The translations under genes were made by a program, and so were the position numbers. Of a stretch of DNA of 64,000 nt, positions 37,501 through 47,380 are shown in pieces. The stretch lies in the NCBI GenBank assembly GCA_027924585.1, contig BSBM01000964.1, positions 1,185,501-1,249,500 of the forward strand, given 5' to 3'. The notes under the pieces are model-generated. The model saw nothing but the letters and a program-made list of their open reading frames with translations. It made no database searches and was not told the origin of the DNA. This DNA comes from Larix kaempferi. Lineage: Eukaryota; Streptophyta; Pinopsida; Pinales; Pinaceae. Numbering within the stretch: the stretch's first letter is position 1; every line of letters begins with the position of its first letter.

Positions 37501-38700
37501 AGTGCATTTTTACATGGAGACCTTGCTGAAGAGGTATATATGCAGCAACCAGAGGGTTATACATCAGATCCATCATTGGTTTGCAGATTGAAGAAATCTT
37601 TGTATGGGTTAAAACAGGCCCCAAGAGCTTGGTACGCAAAGATGGACTCCTTCCTTCTTTCTCAGAATTTCCAAAGATGCAAATCTGATCCGAATGTGTA
37701 TCTTCAGCGAGTTAAAGGTAATTTGTTGGTTATTGTACTTTATGTTGATGATCTTCTCATTACTGGTAGCACACTTACTTCAATAAACAAGCTAAAATCT
37801 GCCTTAAATCTAGCTTTTGACATGAGCGATTTGGGCTTGCTGAGTCACTTTTTGGGCTTGGAGATAGCTCAAACTTTTGATGGGATCACTATATCTTAGC
37901 AAAAATATGCTTCCGACATGTTATTGAAGTTTAATATGGCTGAATGTAAGGCAGCCCCATTCCCATTCCTCTCAGGAATTAGTCTTGAGGAGGGAGATTC
38001 TACACTGCTTGCAGATTGCAGTATGTATCGACAGTTGATTGGTTCACTACTTTATTTGACACACTCAAGGCCTGATATCTCATATGCCGTGAGTGCCGTG
38101 TCAATATATATGCAGCAGCCACATGAGCTTCATTGGCGAGCATCCAAGCGGATCTTGTAGTATGTGCAAGGTACAAAACATTTTGGCATACATTATGCTG
38201 CAGATTCTGAGCTTGATTTCATTGGTTTTACTGATTCAGATTGGGCAGGTGATAGCATTGATCGGAATTCCACTTCCAGTTATGTTTTCATGATTGGTCA
38301 TGGTGCTATTTGCTGTTCCAACAAAAAGCAAGCAGCCATTGCACTTTCTTCAGCAGAGGCAGAGTATCGAGGGGCAGTCAATGCCTGCATTCAGGCAGTT
38401 TGGTTGCAGGGTATTCTTTCCGAGTTTGGTTTTAGTGGCACTACTTCGACTGTCCTATTTTGTGACAATCAAAGTGCTATCAAGATCTCTACATATCCAG
38501 TTCAGCGGCAGAGGACCAAACACGTTGACATTCATATGCATTACATTCGACAGTTGGTGCATGACCGCACCATCATTTTGCAATATTGCCCTACTGATGA
38601 GCAAATTGCAGACATCTTCACCAAGAGCTTCACTGAGAAGAAGTTCTCTTACCTCCATTCACTGTTGGGGGTGAGTTCCATCATGGTGGAGACAGATTGA
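34537..38700 (+). pseudogene. Copia gag-pol polyprotein with four in-frame stops
   Basis: All parts share one frame. Gag starts near 34651-34660 (MEYSSSKPILTPFNYFDWK) or at 34537, and includes PKAIWEQLETLFGKQ and a CCHC knuckle (CTYC...H...C, about 35392-35433). Protease LIDSGASNH is near 35575-35600. Integrase has a pre-integrase HxxxxH/CxxC zinc site, catalytic Asp in LIHSDISGP and FIDDFSR, and Glu in QQNGVAERKNR. RT has YVDD at 37741-37752, and RNase H has SDWAGD, SSAEAEYRG and CDNQSAIKI. Stops are TAA 36283, TAA 36760, TAG 37897 and TAG 38158; no frameshift is needed to read the rest. The enzyme set would copy and integrate the element; this copy makes only gag-PR and part of integrase. 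The length is typical for copia. Confidence 0.93.
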
Positions 38701-38861
38701 TTCATTATTATGCTTTAGCTTGAGGGGGGGCTTTCTTCCCACTGGGTTTTCCCTCTTTCCTCACTTAGTTTATTTTCAGCATTTTTTGGATTATTGTATC
38801 GGGGTGACCTTTGGTCTTAGTTACCAGGGCCCCACATTATTTTTTGCACATCATAGTCTAG

Positions 38862-38873
38862 CTTGAGGGGGGG
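38862..38873 (+). promoter_or_regulatory. Polypurine tract of nested copia
   Basis: TTGAGGGGGGG precedes the 3' LTR at 38874. A second copy of the tract (CTTGAGGGGGGGCTTTC) lies about 150 bases upstream, near 38719-38735. The stretch between holds GGGTGACCTTTGGTCTTA and ACCAGGGCCC, also present before the 3' LTR of the short copia at 59838. Confidence 0.8.
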
Positions 38874-39596
38874 TGTTCGGATATCCACATCATCTTTTTC
38901 AGGATCTTGCATGCAATTAGGGTTTGCATGCAAATTCTAGGGTTTGCATGCATCCCAGTCACTAGTTTGATGCCTCCAGCACCTTAGCCACCTTATTCTA
39001 GCACCCGGGAGCCACTTACTTCAGAGTTTTAGCCCTCCTAGGCTGAAAGGTTCCCACTTCTCACCTACTTCCAGAGAAGGGTGCACTTGTTCACCTACCA
39101 CTGCAGTTCCACTTCAGTTACACTCAGTTAGCTCCGATTCTCCTTGATTTGAGGCTAGTTTCACTCCCGACTGACTGTTTCACTTCCGTTGGACCTCCAG
39201 ATTGACTAGATGACCTGTTCTGACTTCAGTTAGCCTCCCATGCGCCCCCATTGAGCCTCCTTTCCTTAATCAGTGCTACACACTTCAGTTACACATGACA
39301 CACTCAGTTAGACTCAGATTGACACCTAGATGACTGGTTCTTGTGCATTGATGACCACCACCGATTGATGATGAGGACTCCTAGTTGGAGTCAAGCTACT
39401 CCATTCAATGATTCGAATGACCTACTTAGGCAATTCGAATTGCTTAGTCATTGAATCAGATTGTATTGTAATCATTCACCTTTATTGGGACATTGAGCAC
39501 TGCTGCATGTTTTGCACAGTTTTGCACCATATTTTCTATGTTCATCTGTTGTGATTGATTTACTTGTTCATTAGATCTGCTGTGACTAATTTTACA
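38874..39596 (+). repeat. 3' LTR of nested copia
   Basis: Same length as the 5' LTR, with about 15 substitutions and no indels seen by eye. Its end at 39596 is followed by TGAAT, the right target duplication, and then by the remaining 27 bases of the host LTR. Confidence 0.95.
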
Positions 39597-39628
39597 TGAA
39601 TCAGGAAGATCATGCTCCACAACCAGCA
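39597..39628 (-). repeat. 5' LTR of minus-strand copia, part 2
   Basis: Resumes the interrupted LTR (TGAATCAGGAAGATCATGC, ending CAGCA; compare 28757-28787) and is followed by TTAAA, the host element target duplication. Confidence 0.9.
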
Positions 39629-39633
39629 TTAAA

Positions 39634-41042
39634 AGAAAGTAAAATCACATGTCACTTTATGGATCACATTGTCAAGTTTAATCCATTAACCCGTAGAAAG
39701 AGCAGGTCATCATATCGGATTGACAAGAATTTACAACACATGTGTTGTTTCGTGAGGAAGTTCTATTATTGAAAATGCAAAGATTGAACTAGCTTCCAAT
39801 GCATTATTTGGTTTACCTCACTATCCCACCACAAATGGAGGAGTCTACCAGGAGAAAGGTTTGCTTTTCCAAATCGCTACCTCCACCATTGGGGTAAGAT
39901 GAATCCACTCACCGACATACATCTAGAAAGAACCAAATTGCACCATAATTTTTCAAAATAGATTTACCTCTGAATTCACTGAAGCAAGGAACCATCATAT
40001 TGTTCCATAAAATCGAAAAAGATTTTAAGCTGACAGTCTAGAGATGCCAATATTGTGGAGGGGGTATCGTGTCACTAGAATCGTGGGATTATCACCACTA
40101 GATAGATTAAAAGCTTTACTTATCAACTGAGCTACAATATCACTGTGATTGACACACCATAATTCTACCAATATTAGCATCATATGTTGCGTTTCTGGTA
40201 GAATGGAGGTTGCAGTTGCCTCATGTTCACAAGGGATAAAAACCCTAATTTGCTACATCACCAGATCCTGAGGGCATTACCAAATCATTCCATTTGTCAG
40301 TTGCAAATGTGGTTTATAATTTCACAATGTTTTATGTAGATTTAGGGTTTTCTATCTTCATTCTTCTTCGGATTTGAACCTAGGTTCTGGTCGTTGGGAA
40401 CTACAAGATCCCTATCTACCATCGCTTTATGCACTATGGATTGAGCATTTTATCTGATAAACAAATGAAATTTGATAGGAATTATTGTGTCTATTCACGT
40501 TGTCTTTCCTTAAGCGATCTACTGAATCTTCTTGGTATCTAAGTATCGGGGTGATTATTGTTGATATGCCTACATATCTCCATTGTATTGAGAGCATCTC
40601 TATTCATAATCTGAAATATGCAATTATTGTTGAATTTAGACGAAAATGGAAAAATAGTATATACTTGGCATTTACAATTTTTACTAGTCTTCTTTCTTCT
40701 ATTGACAGGTTTTGTAGTGACTCTGTGGACAAACTTGTGGTCGTCGTTTCTCCTTTTCCTCCATCTTCTTCAACTAGAACTTCTAGTAATGGTTGTGATC
40801 GTACATATGTCATGGACAATGGGTGCCTCACAACATCTTGATAATAATCTTCTTATGATTATAAAAATTTTAGGTTACACACTAGATATCCATTAGAAAC
40901 TATTTTTACACTGCTAAATATTATGCATCATCATCCTCTCCATGTTCACTTGACTATAACGGATGCGATTTTTGCCATCCAATTGAGACTTTATGACCAT
41001 TTTTTGCACTAGTCAAGTGAAATAGTTGAGATCCTGTCTGCC
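39634..41042. other. Intergenic stretch, nothing identified
   Basis: No convincing gene. A few bases near 40805-40845 could be read as a worn copia protease box (SWTMGASQHL), but there is no flanking support. The final five bases CTGCC (41038-41042) are the probable left target duplication of the chromovirus. Confidence 0.45.
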
Positions 41043-42984
41043 TGTAACATCCCCATTTTGACCCTTAAGGTTTATTAGCTCCAATGTAAATATTCTATAC
41101 ATGCAATGTGTGTTTTCCCTAGTGTGGAGTTCAAGGCCAAGGCCCCACTAGAGGATGTCCAGGTTTTATTTAAAAGGAAAGTGTTTGACATTTTGATTAT
41201 CCATGTGCTATTAGGCAATGAGACATTGTAAATGATGTAAATATTAATATTGCAATAAAATACCAAGGAAACTGGATAAGGAGGAAACCAATCAGAGGGG
41301 GCCATGTGTGTCCACTACGGAAAGGTGAGAGCATTGTGACATTGAAGCCCATGCAGCCACATGTCAATTTATGAACCCATTTGACTCCCCATGCTGACAT
41401 TTAATTTTGATGTAAGGAGATGGTTGAGAAGGCCTGTTCATGAGGTCGATGGAGTATGGAGAAGCCCTGAAAATTCGTATCACAAGGTATGGCTATGTTT
41501 TCTTTGTCCCTTAAGCCACTCTACCTCCCGGGAATTAGCGCACCCTGATCCCTATCCCATTGTTGACCAACTAACCTCAGTTATCATGCATTACAGAGGG
41601 GAGCAGTGCAGCAGAAGGGAGGAAAAATCGTGATTCTATATAAGCATGAATTTGCAGAGCTGAAAGCACATAGAAACCCTGCGTAGGAAGTAAATAGATT
41701 GGGGATATCAATGGATAAGACCCTGGGAATAAATTACAGAGCGTGAGCAGTAGGGATTAATATGTTTCTAACCTTGCTTGGGATTAATATGTTGCTAACC
41801 TTTGAATACTTCATCATTTGCTTGGGCTTAATATGTTGCTAACCTTGCAGGTTGTAGATGCATTAATTAGTTTTAGTTTCATTATGGGTGTTTTGTTAGG
41901 TATTGCATACACTTTCAGATGGATTGCATGGCATCACCTAGACTTGGGGGAAGGAATTATAAATCCCATGTTGTGTTTCATGACCCTCTATGGGTCTAAT
42001 GAAGGGAGAATCCATGGCAAAGGACAAGTAGAGCTCCTTGCAAAAGGGTAAATAAGCATTGAGGGGGTTTGAACTACAGTTCAGTTGGAAAAATGACAAA
42101 TTCATAGTACTCAGATGTGGTAGGGGATCACACCAGTGTATAGAGCCTTCCAATATCTTTCCAATGGTACCAGACTTGTCCAATTTTTCCTTAGGATGAA
42201 GAATTTATCACCATGGGAAGTTGGCAGAATAGGGGTATGGCCAGCTCCCGACCTTCTGAATCCGCACTGCGGAATAAGGAAGTCAGGGGCGTATTTTTGC
42301 AATGCCAGGCCTTTTGGTGTCCTGACTTTCCGACTCCTGCATCACGGACGCAGAGTGCGGAAGTTGAGGGCACATAATCGACGAGATGGTGGATTTGGCG
42401 TTCCTACTTTTCGATTCCCACATCGCAGATGTGGAGTGGGGAAGTCGGAGGCACATTTTTGACGAGATGGTGAATTTGGCATTCTGAATTTTTGACTCCC
42501 ACATCGAGGATGCAGAGTGCAGAAGTCAGAGGTTTATTTTCGTCAAAATGATGGAGTGGCATTCTAACTTTCCGACTCCCGCATCGCGGATGCAGAGTGC
42601 GAAAGTTGGAAGCCCATTTTTGTTGAAATGATGAATTGGTATTCTGACTTTCCAACTCCTGCATCGCGGATTGCGGAGTGCAGAAGTCAGAACAGAAAAT
42701 CTATGAATTTATATTATTGGTGCTCCAACTTTTCGAGTTTCGCATCACGGATTGTGGAACTGTAGAAGTCGGAGAGGTGTTTTCAATGCTAGGTATTTTG
42801 GATATTTGATTCCCAAATTCTGACTTGCAGCTGCGGATTATTGCTTGTGGATTACAGAGTTTCGGACCAAAGATAATTGCAGCTATGTAAAAAGATCTGA
42901 GGTGCGGATAAGTTTGGGAAAAAAAATGTATCAGGTTGTCTCCCATGGCCTTTGAAGGGAACCAAGGCGACCAGGGATGTGAAA
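41043..42984 (+). repeat. Chromovirus LTR 1
   Basis: Starts TGTAACATCCCC and ends GTGAAA (GTGACA in the others). It is 1942 bases because about 660 bases present in LTR 2 (48085-48790) are missing. At the missing point sits a short triplication of (GGG/GGC)TTAATATGTTGCTAACCTT (41755-41850). The hairpin-unit array covers 42251-42865. Confidence 0.85.
42251..42865 (+). repeat. Hairpin-unit array in LTR 1, about 80-bp period
   Basis: Units start near 42251, 42324, 42405, 42486, 42566, 42646 and 42725, with a partial one near 42805. The core is ACTTTCCGACTCCCGCATCG, then CGGATGCAGAGTGCGGAAGT. CCGACT/AGTCGG and CCGCA/TGCGG pair as an outer stem and GCATC/GATGC as an inner one. Spacing is 79-81 bases for most units. 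Substitutions differ from unit to unit. Confidence 0.85.
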
Positions 42985-42986
42985 AA

Positions 42987-43000
42987 TGGTATCAGAGCCC
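42987..43000 (+). promoter_or_regulatory. Primer-binding site, chromovirus internal 1
   Basis: TGGTATCAGAGCCC, two bases after LTR 1, complementary to initiator-Met tRNA. Confidence 0.9.
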
Positions 43001-43253
43001 AAGTTACAGCATTGGGGCTGCTTGGGTCGAGGCATGAATGCGTTTACAGGAAGAAGAATGCTCATGGCGCGACTTTGATAAACACTAATTAGTATTGTTG
43101 TTGTCCGAATGAGTAGTTTCTAGATTTGTATGGATATTTTATGTTTCATATGCATTATGATGATGTCTGATAAATGTCTCTATAATGCACAGTGTTGGTA
43201 GCTGATAATAGTTGAATTGTACAGTAGAGGCAACATATAGGGAAAGCAAGTAA

Positions 43254-43907
43254 ATGTTAACCATAAACGATTCCCAAGATACTTATGAGCAGGAGGAAGA
43301 TGTTCTGGGAGAGAATGTGCAAGAAGCACATACTAAAATGAAATCCAATGGGAGAAGGGAACAAATAACTCCCCAAAACTTATTTGAAACCATGGTGAGA
43401 TTCAATGAGAGATAGATGAAGGCTCATGAAGAGCAGCACCAACTCAATGCTTCCAACTTGAAGATCCTTATTGATATGCATCAGAGGATAAATTTTGGGT
43501 CTAACCCAAGAAATGTGATAAGACAAGGAAGATATGTAGGTAGTCACTATAGGAAGAGGACTCCAAGCCCTAGAAGGAGTTCTGTGAGCAAAAAGCATGG
43601 AACACCCTCTCCAAGATCTCTTTCCAGTGTGTCATGCATCTCCAGAGATTATCAAAGAAGTATGAGGCATACTTCTAGTAGGTTTGAAGGAAGAAATATA
43701 TTCAGAGGGATCCCACGGAGAGAATTTAGGAAGGCAAGGACTCCCACATTTTATGGAGAAAACAATACAGGTCAAGAAGTAGAGGCATGGCTTCTTGAAA
43801 TGAAGAAGTATTTCAGAATGCATGATTATTCAGAAAATGAAAAATCCAGAGATCCCATTTACAATCTAAGTGGCAGAGCTTCAATTTGGTGGGAGCACCT
43901 CATGTAA
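43254..43907 (+). pseudogene. Chromovirus gag N-terminal part, copy 1, truncated
   Basis: The frame from ATG 43254 has a stop at 43413-43415 (TAG after ETMVRFNER) and continues to 43907. It ends with AWLLEMKKYFRMHDYSENEK, typical gypsy gag, and a Ser/Arg/Pro-rich stretch (KRTPSPRRSS). The rest of gag and the protease are missing: sequence departs from copy 2 at about 43963, and homology resumes only at the start of RT (about 44580). Confidence 0.8.
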
Positions 43908-43963
43908 GTGAAGAGGATCAGTGAAAGGAGGATCAGCTGGGAATAGTTTAACAGGTAATTCAA

Positions 43964-44579
43964 GGCATTAGGGGAGTTCTGAGGTAAAAAATGAGCCTCA
44001 AAACAAATAATGTACCATAAAAATTCACTTCATAAGAACCAATAGGATTCAAGATGATGATGTCAACCATAAGGGTAAAATTTGTAAAACAAATTGGAGG
44101 GAAAAAGAAAAAACTACTTTTTATTATTGTATTTTTGACATATCTACTTAACGGTTTACCCAAATTTCAAGTTTAGGCACTCGTTGGATGCGGATTTTAA
44201 TTCTGCATCCAACCCATACCCACATTGAATACTTTTGAGGCACCCACGACATAAGAAAATAAAAATTTCAATAAAAAAATGTATTTTAGAGGCACCCACG
44301 ACATGAGAAAATAAAAATTTCAATAAAAAAATGTATTTTAATATTAAAATACATTTTTTTATTGAAATTTTCATTTTCTCATGCCGTGGGTGCCTCAGAA
44401 GTATGCAGTGTGGGTATGGGTTGGATGCAGAATTAAAATCCGCATCCAACAAGTTCCAAAACTTCAAATTTGGGTAAACCGTTAAGGCGATATGTCAAAA
44501 ATACGATAAGAAAAAAGTAGTTTTTATTTTTCCTCTCTAAAATTTAGAACTCTTATTTTATTATTATAACTCTTATGCC
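43964..44579. mobile_element. Foldback (large inverted-repeat) element
   Basis: A long palindrome is centred at 44342/44343 (TTAATATTAA). Arms of about 200-240 bases (about 44099-44342 and 44343-44535) pair over ACTACTTTTT, TTTTTGACATAT, TTAACGGTTTACCCAAATTT, GTTGGATGCGGATTTTAATT and GGCACCCACG. The left arm holds an extra 53-base direct repeat. Possible ends are GGCATTAGGGGAGTT (43964) and its rough complement AACTCTTATGCC (44579), but outer borders are uncertain. It carries no transposase, so it is non-autonomous. It replaces about 1.15 kb of chromovirus gag-protease that copy 2 retains. Confidence 0.75.
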
Positions 44580-44637
44580 ACCAAAGAGAGATATTGATTT
44601 TTCCATCAATCTTGTTCCATGGGCAGCACCAATTTCC

Positions 44638-47380
44638 AAAGCTCCTTATAGAATGAGCACACCATAATTGGTAGAGTTGAAGATGCAGCTACAATAATTA
44701 ATGGACAAGGAGTATATCAGACCGAGTGTATCTCCTTGGGGAGCACCGGTGTTATTTGTCAAGAAAAATGATGGGACTTTAAGGTTGTGTATTGATTACA
44801 GGAAGCTAAATAAAGTGACAGCCAAGAATAAGTACCCATTACCAAGAATTGATGACTTGTTTGATCAAATGAAGGAAGCTAAAGTGTTTTCAAAGATTGA
44901 CTTGAGGTCTGTATAACATCAAGTGAGGACTAAGGAAGAAGACATTCACAAGACAACTTTCAGGACAAGGTATGGACATTATGAATTCACAGTGGTCTCA
45001 GCTGGTCTTACCAATGCACCTGCTATATTCATGTGTCTCATGAATAGTGTCTTCAACAAGTATTTGGATAAGTTTGTGATTGTGTTCTTGGATGACATTC
45101 TTGTTTACTCAAAGAATGAAGAAGAGCATAATGAACATCTAAGAATGGTGTTGAAAGTCCTTTGAGAACACCAATTGTATGCAAAGTTGACCAAGTGTGA
45201 TTTATATCAGCAGAAGGTACAGTATTTGGGTCATGTCATCTCAAAAGAAGAAATTGTAGTGGATCCTGAAAATATTGAAGCCATAATGGATTGTCCTACT
45301 CCAAAGAATGTTGCAAATGTTAGATATTTTATGGGTCTTGCAGGCTATTACAGAAGGTTCATTGAAGGGTTATCCAAAATAGCTCATCCAATTACATCAT
45401 TACAGAGGAAGTATATCAAGTTTGTATGGTCTGAAAAAATGTGAGAAAATATGTCCGCGGCTAAAGGAATTGCTTACCAGCGCTCCTGTATTGAAGATTG
45501 CAGATCCAAAGAATGACTTTGTAGTCTGCACAGATGATTGCATTGAAGGGTTAGGTGGAGTGCTCATGCAAGAGGGATTTGTAATTTTCTATGAGTCAAG
45601 AAAGTTAAAGGAACATGAAAAGACTATGCCACACATGATTTAGAACTGGCATCCATAGTTCATGTTCTCAAGAGGTGGAGACATTATCTATTGGGAAGAA
45701 CATTTGAGCTAAGAACAAACCACATGAGCTTGAAATATTTGTTTGACCAGCCAAACCTGAATGCTAGGAAAACTAGGTGGATGGAATTCCTTTGTGAATT
45801 TGATTTTGAAATTAAACATGTCAAAGGTAAGGAGAATAAGTTTGCAAAAACCCTTAGCATAAAAATTCATGTTGCAGTAGTAAGTATATGTAAATCATAT
45901 TTGAAGGAAAGAGTTCCCGAAGCTCAAACCTGTGATGAAGCTTACCTTCAAATCAAAGAAATATTGTAGTAGGGAAATGTGGATGAAATGTGTGCGGGAT
46001 ATCATCTTGGTGAAGATGATGTTCTTATTTATCAAGGTACCATACTGTATATTCCAAATAGTACAGATTTGAAGAGGCTACTGATGGATGAGATACATCA
46101 AATGCCATATTTTGGACACCCAGGATATCAAAATACTATAACAGCAGCAATAAAGCAGCACTTTTGGCATGGGATGAAGAAGGACATAGCATAGTACATT
46201 GCTAGGTGTCAAAAGTGCCAACAAGTCAAGGCAGAATATCAATATCCAACATGATTGTTGCAACCTTTTCCCATTCCAGAATGGAAGTGGGAAGTAATTT
46301 CTATGGATTTTATAATAGGTCTTCCAATGAGAGTGAGGAAGCATGATTCAATCATTGTAGTGGTGGAAAATCTATCAAAGATAGCTCACTTCATTCCAGT
46401 CAAGTCCACTCATAAGACTAATGACATAGCAAATATCTTCATGAAGGAGATATTCGGATTGCATGGATTGCCCAAGGCAATAATTTCAAATCATGATACA
46501 AAGTTCACATCCAATTTTTGAAAGGAATTATTCCAGTAATTGGGGACTCGGTTGAAGTTTAGTACATCATATCATCCTCAAATAGATGGTTAGTCTGAGA
46601 GGGTGAATCGGGTTCTTGAATACATGTTGAGGATGTATGTGATGGATAAACCATCCAACTGGAAAGACTACCTACACTTGGTAGAATTTGCATACAATTA
46701 TGGACATCAAGCATCTTTGGGAATGAGTCCTTTTGAGGTATTGTATGGCATGGGATGCAGGACTCCAGTGAATTGGGACAACCCAGTGAACAGGGTAGTG
46801 CTTGGAACATAGATGATCAGGGAGATGGAACAAGAGATTGTTAAGATCAGGAAGAATTTGAAGGCAGCACGGGACAGGAAGAAGATTTATGCATAATTGA
46901 AAAGAGTGCATAAGGAATTTAAGATTGGGGATCATGCTTAATTAAGAGTGAAACCAAGGAAAATATCCGTGAAGTTGGGGAGTTGTGCCAAGATGGCACC
47001 AAGATATTGTAGGCCATTTGAAGTCCTTGATAGGATAGGTACAACTGCATTTAGGATTTAATTTCCTGCTAACATGATAGCTCATAATGTTTTCCATGTC
47101 TATTTGCTTAAGAAATATGTACATGATCCTAATCACATAATTGATTGGCATGTGATACATGTGGAACTCGATGGATAGTTCCAAGTGGATCCTATGTGCA
47201 TCCTCGACAAGAATCTCACTTTGCTCTGGAACATAGCCATCAAACAGGTGAAGGTGCAATGGAAGCACCTTAGTCCCAAAGAGGCTACATGGGAGCTGGA
47301 GGATTCCATGAGAGAAGCATTCCCATTTTTTTTCAGTTTTGAGAACACTGAGGACGGTGTTATTCTAAGGGGGTGGGAAT
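44638..47380 (+). pseudogene. Chromovirus pol copy 1: RT-RNase H-integrase-chromodomain
   Basis: Mostly one frame with in-frame stops, plus a local frameshift out and back at about 45440-45640. RT runs from 44701 ([20 protein letters not shown], then [10 protein letters not shown]) and has an intact FLDD active site in [14 protein letters not shown] near 45090. RNase H and connection blocks (VVCTDDCIEGLGGVLMQEGF, then FEIKHVKGKENKF) lie at 45422-45969. The integrase zinc region (CQKCQQVK) is near 46205, with core Asp residues in SMDFIIGLP and SNHDTKF. The Glu region SERVNRVLE is preceded by a stop in place of Gln. The chromodomain (VKVQWKHLSPKEATWELED) is near 47250-47310. Chromodomains steer integration into heterochromatin. 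Confidence 0.85.
47367..47380 (+). promoter_or_regulatory. Polypurine tract before LTR 2
   Basis: AAGGGGGTGGGAAT directly precedes TGTAACATCC at 47381. This is the expected plus-strand primer for chromovirus cDNA. Confidence 0.85.

Larger units (their letters stand above)
33506..39596 (+). mobile_element. Ty1/copia element, near-complete, nested in copia LTR
   Basis: LTRs of 723 bases each (33506-34228 and 38874-39596) have TG...CA ends and differ at about 15 positions by eye, near 2 percent. The primer site follows at 34229 and a polypurine tract precedes 38874. The internal region holds one long reading frame (gag-PR-INT-RT-RH) with only four stop codons and no frameshift. It sits inside the right LTR of the minus-strand copia, so it is the younger of the two. 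Confidence 0.95.
28186..39628 (-). mobile_element. Ty1/copia element, decayed, host of a nested copia
   Basis: The element lies on the minus strand. The left (3') LTR is 28186-28787; the right (5') LTR is 32941-33505 plus 39597-39628, split by the younger element 33506-39596. A perfect 5-bp target duplication TTAAA flanks it (28181-28185 and 39629-39633), and both LTRs have TG...CA ends. Internal order on the minus strand is PBS, gag, protease, integrase, reverse transcriptase, RNase H, which is copia order. The wording of the RT and RNase H resembles the Tnt1/Tto1 group. Every domain has stops or frameshifts. Confidence 0.9.

Noticed and set aside
40045-40150. tRNA-like wording (AACTGAGCTA) in an intergenic stretch
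   Set aside because: No cloverleaf can be arranged around it; acceptor and T-arm are missing.
40780-40860. Possible copia protease box SWTMGASQHL
   Set aside because: The catalytic Asp-Ser is not present and no gag or integrase sequence flanks it. The match is too short.
42136-42664. Long frames on both strands over the LTR hairpin arrays (also about 49183-49938 and 54709-55459) with Cys/His-rich repeats resembling zinc fingers
   Set aside because: They are readings of the 80-base palindromic DNA repeat. They occur on both strands, have no codon bias, and break differently in each LTR copy.
44156-44467. Minus-strand 103-codon frame
   Set aside because: Lies wholly in the foldback palindrome; the peptide simply repeats itself because of the inverted repeat.
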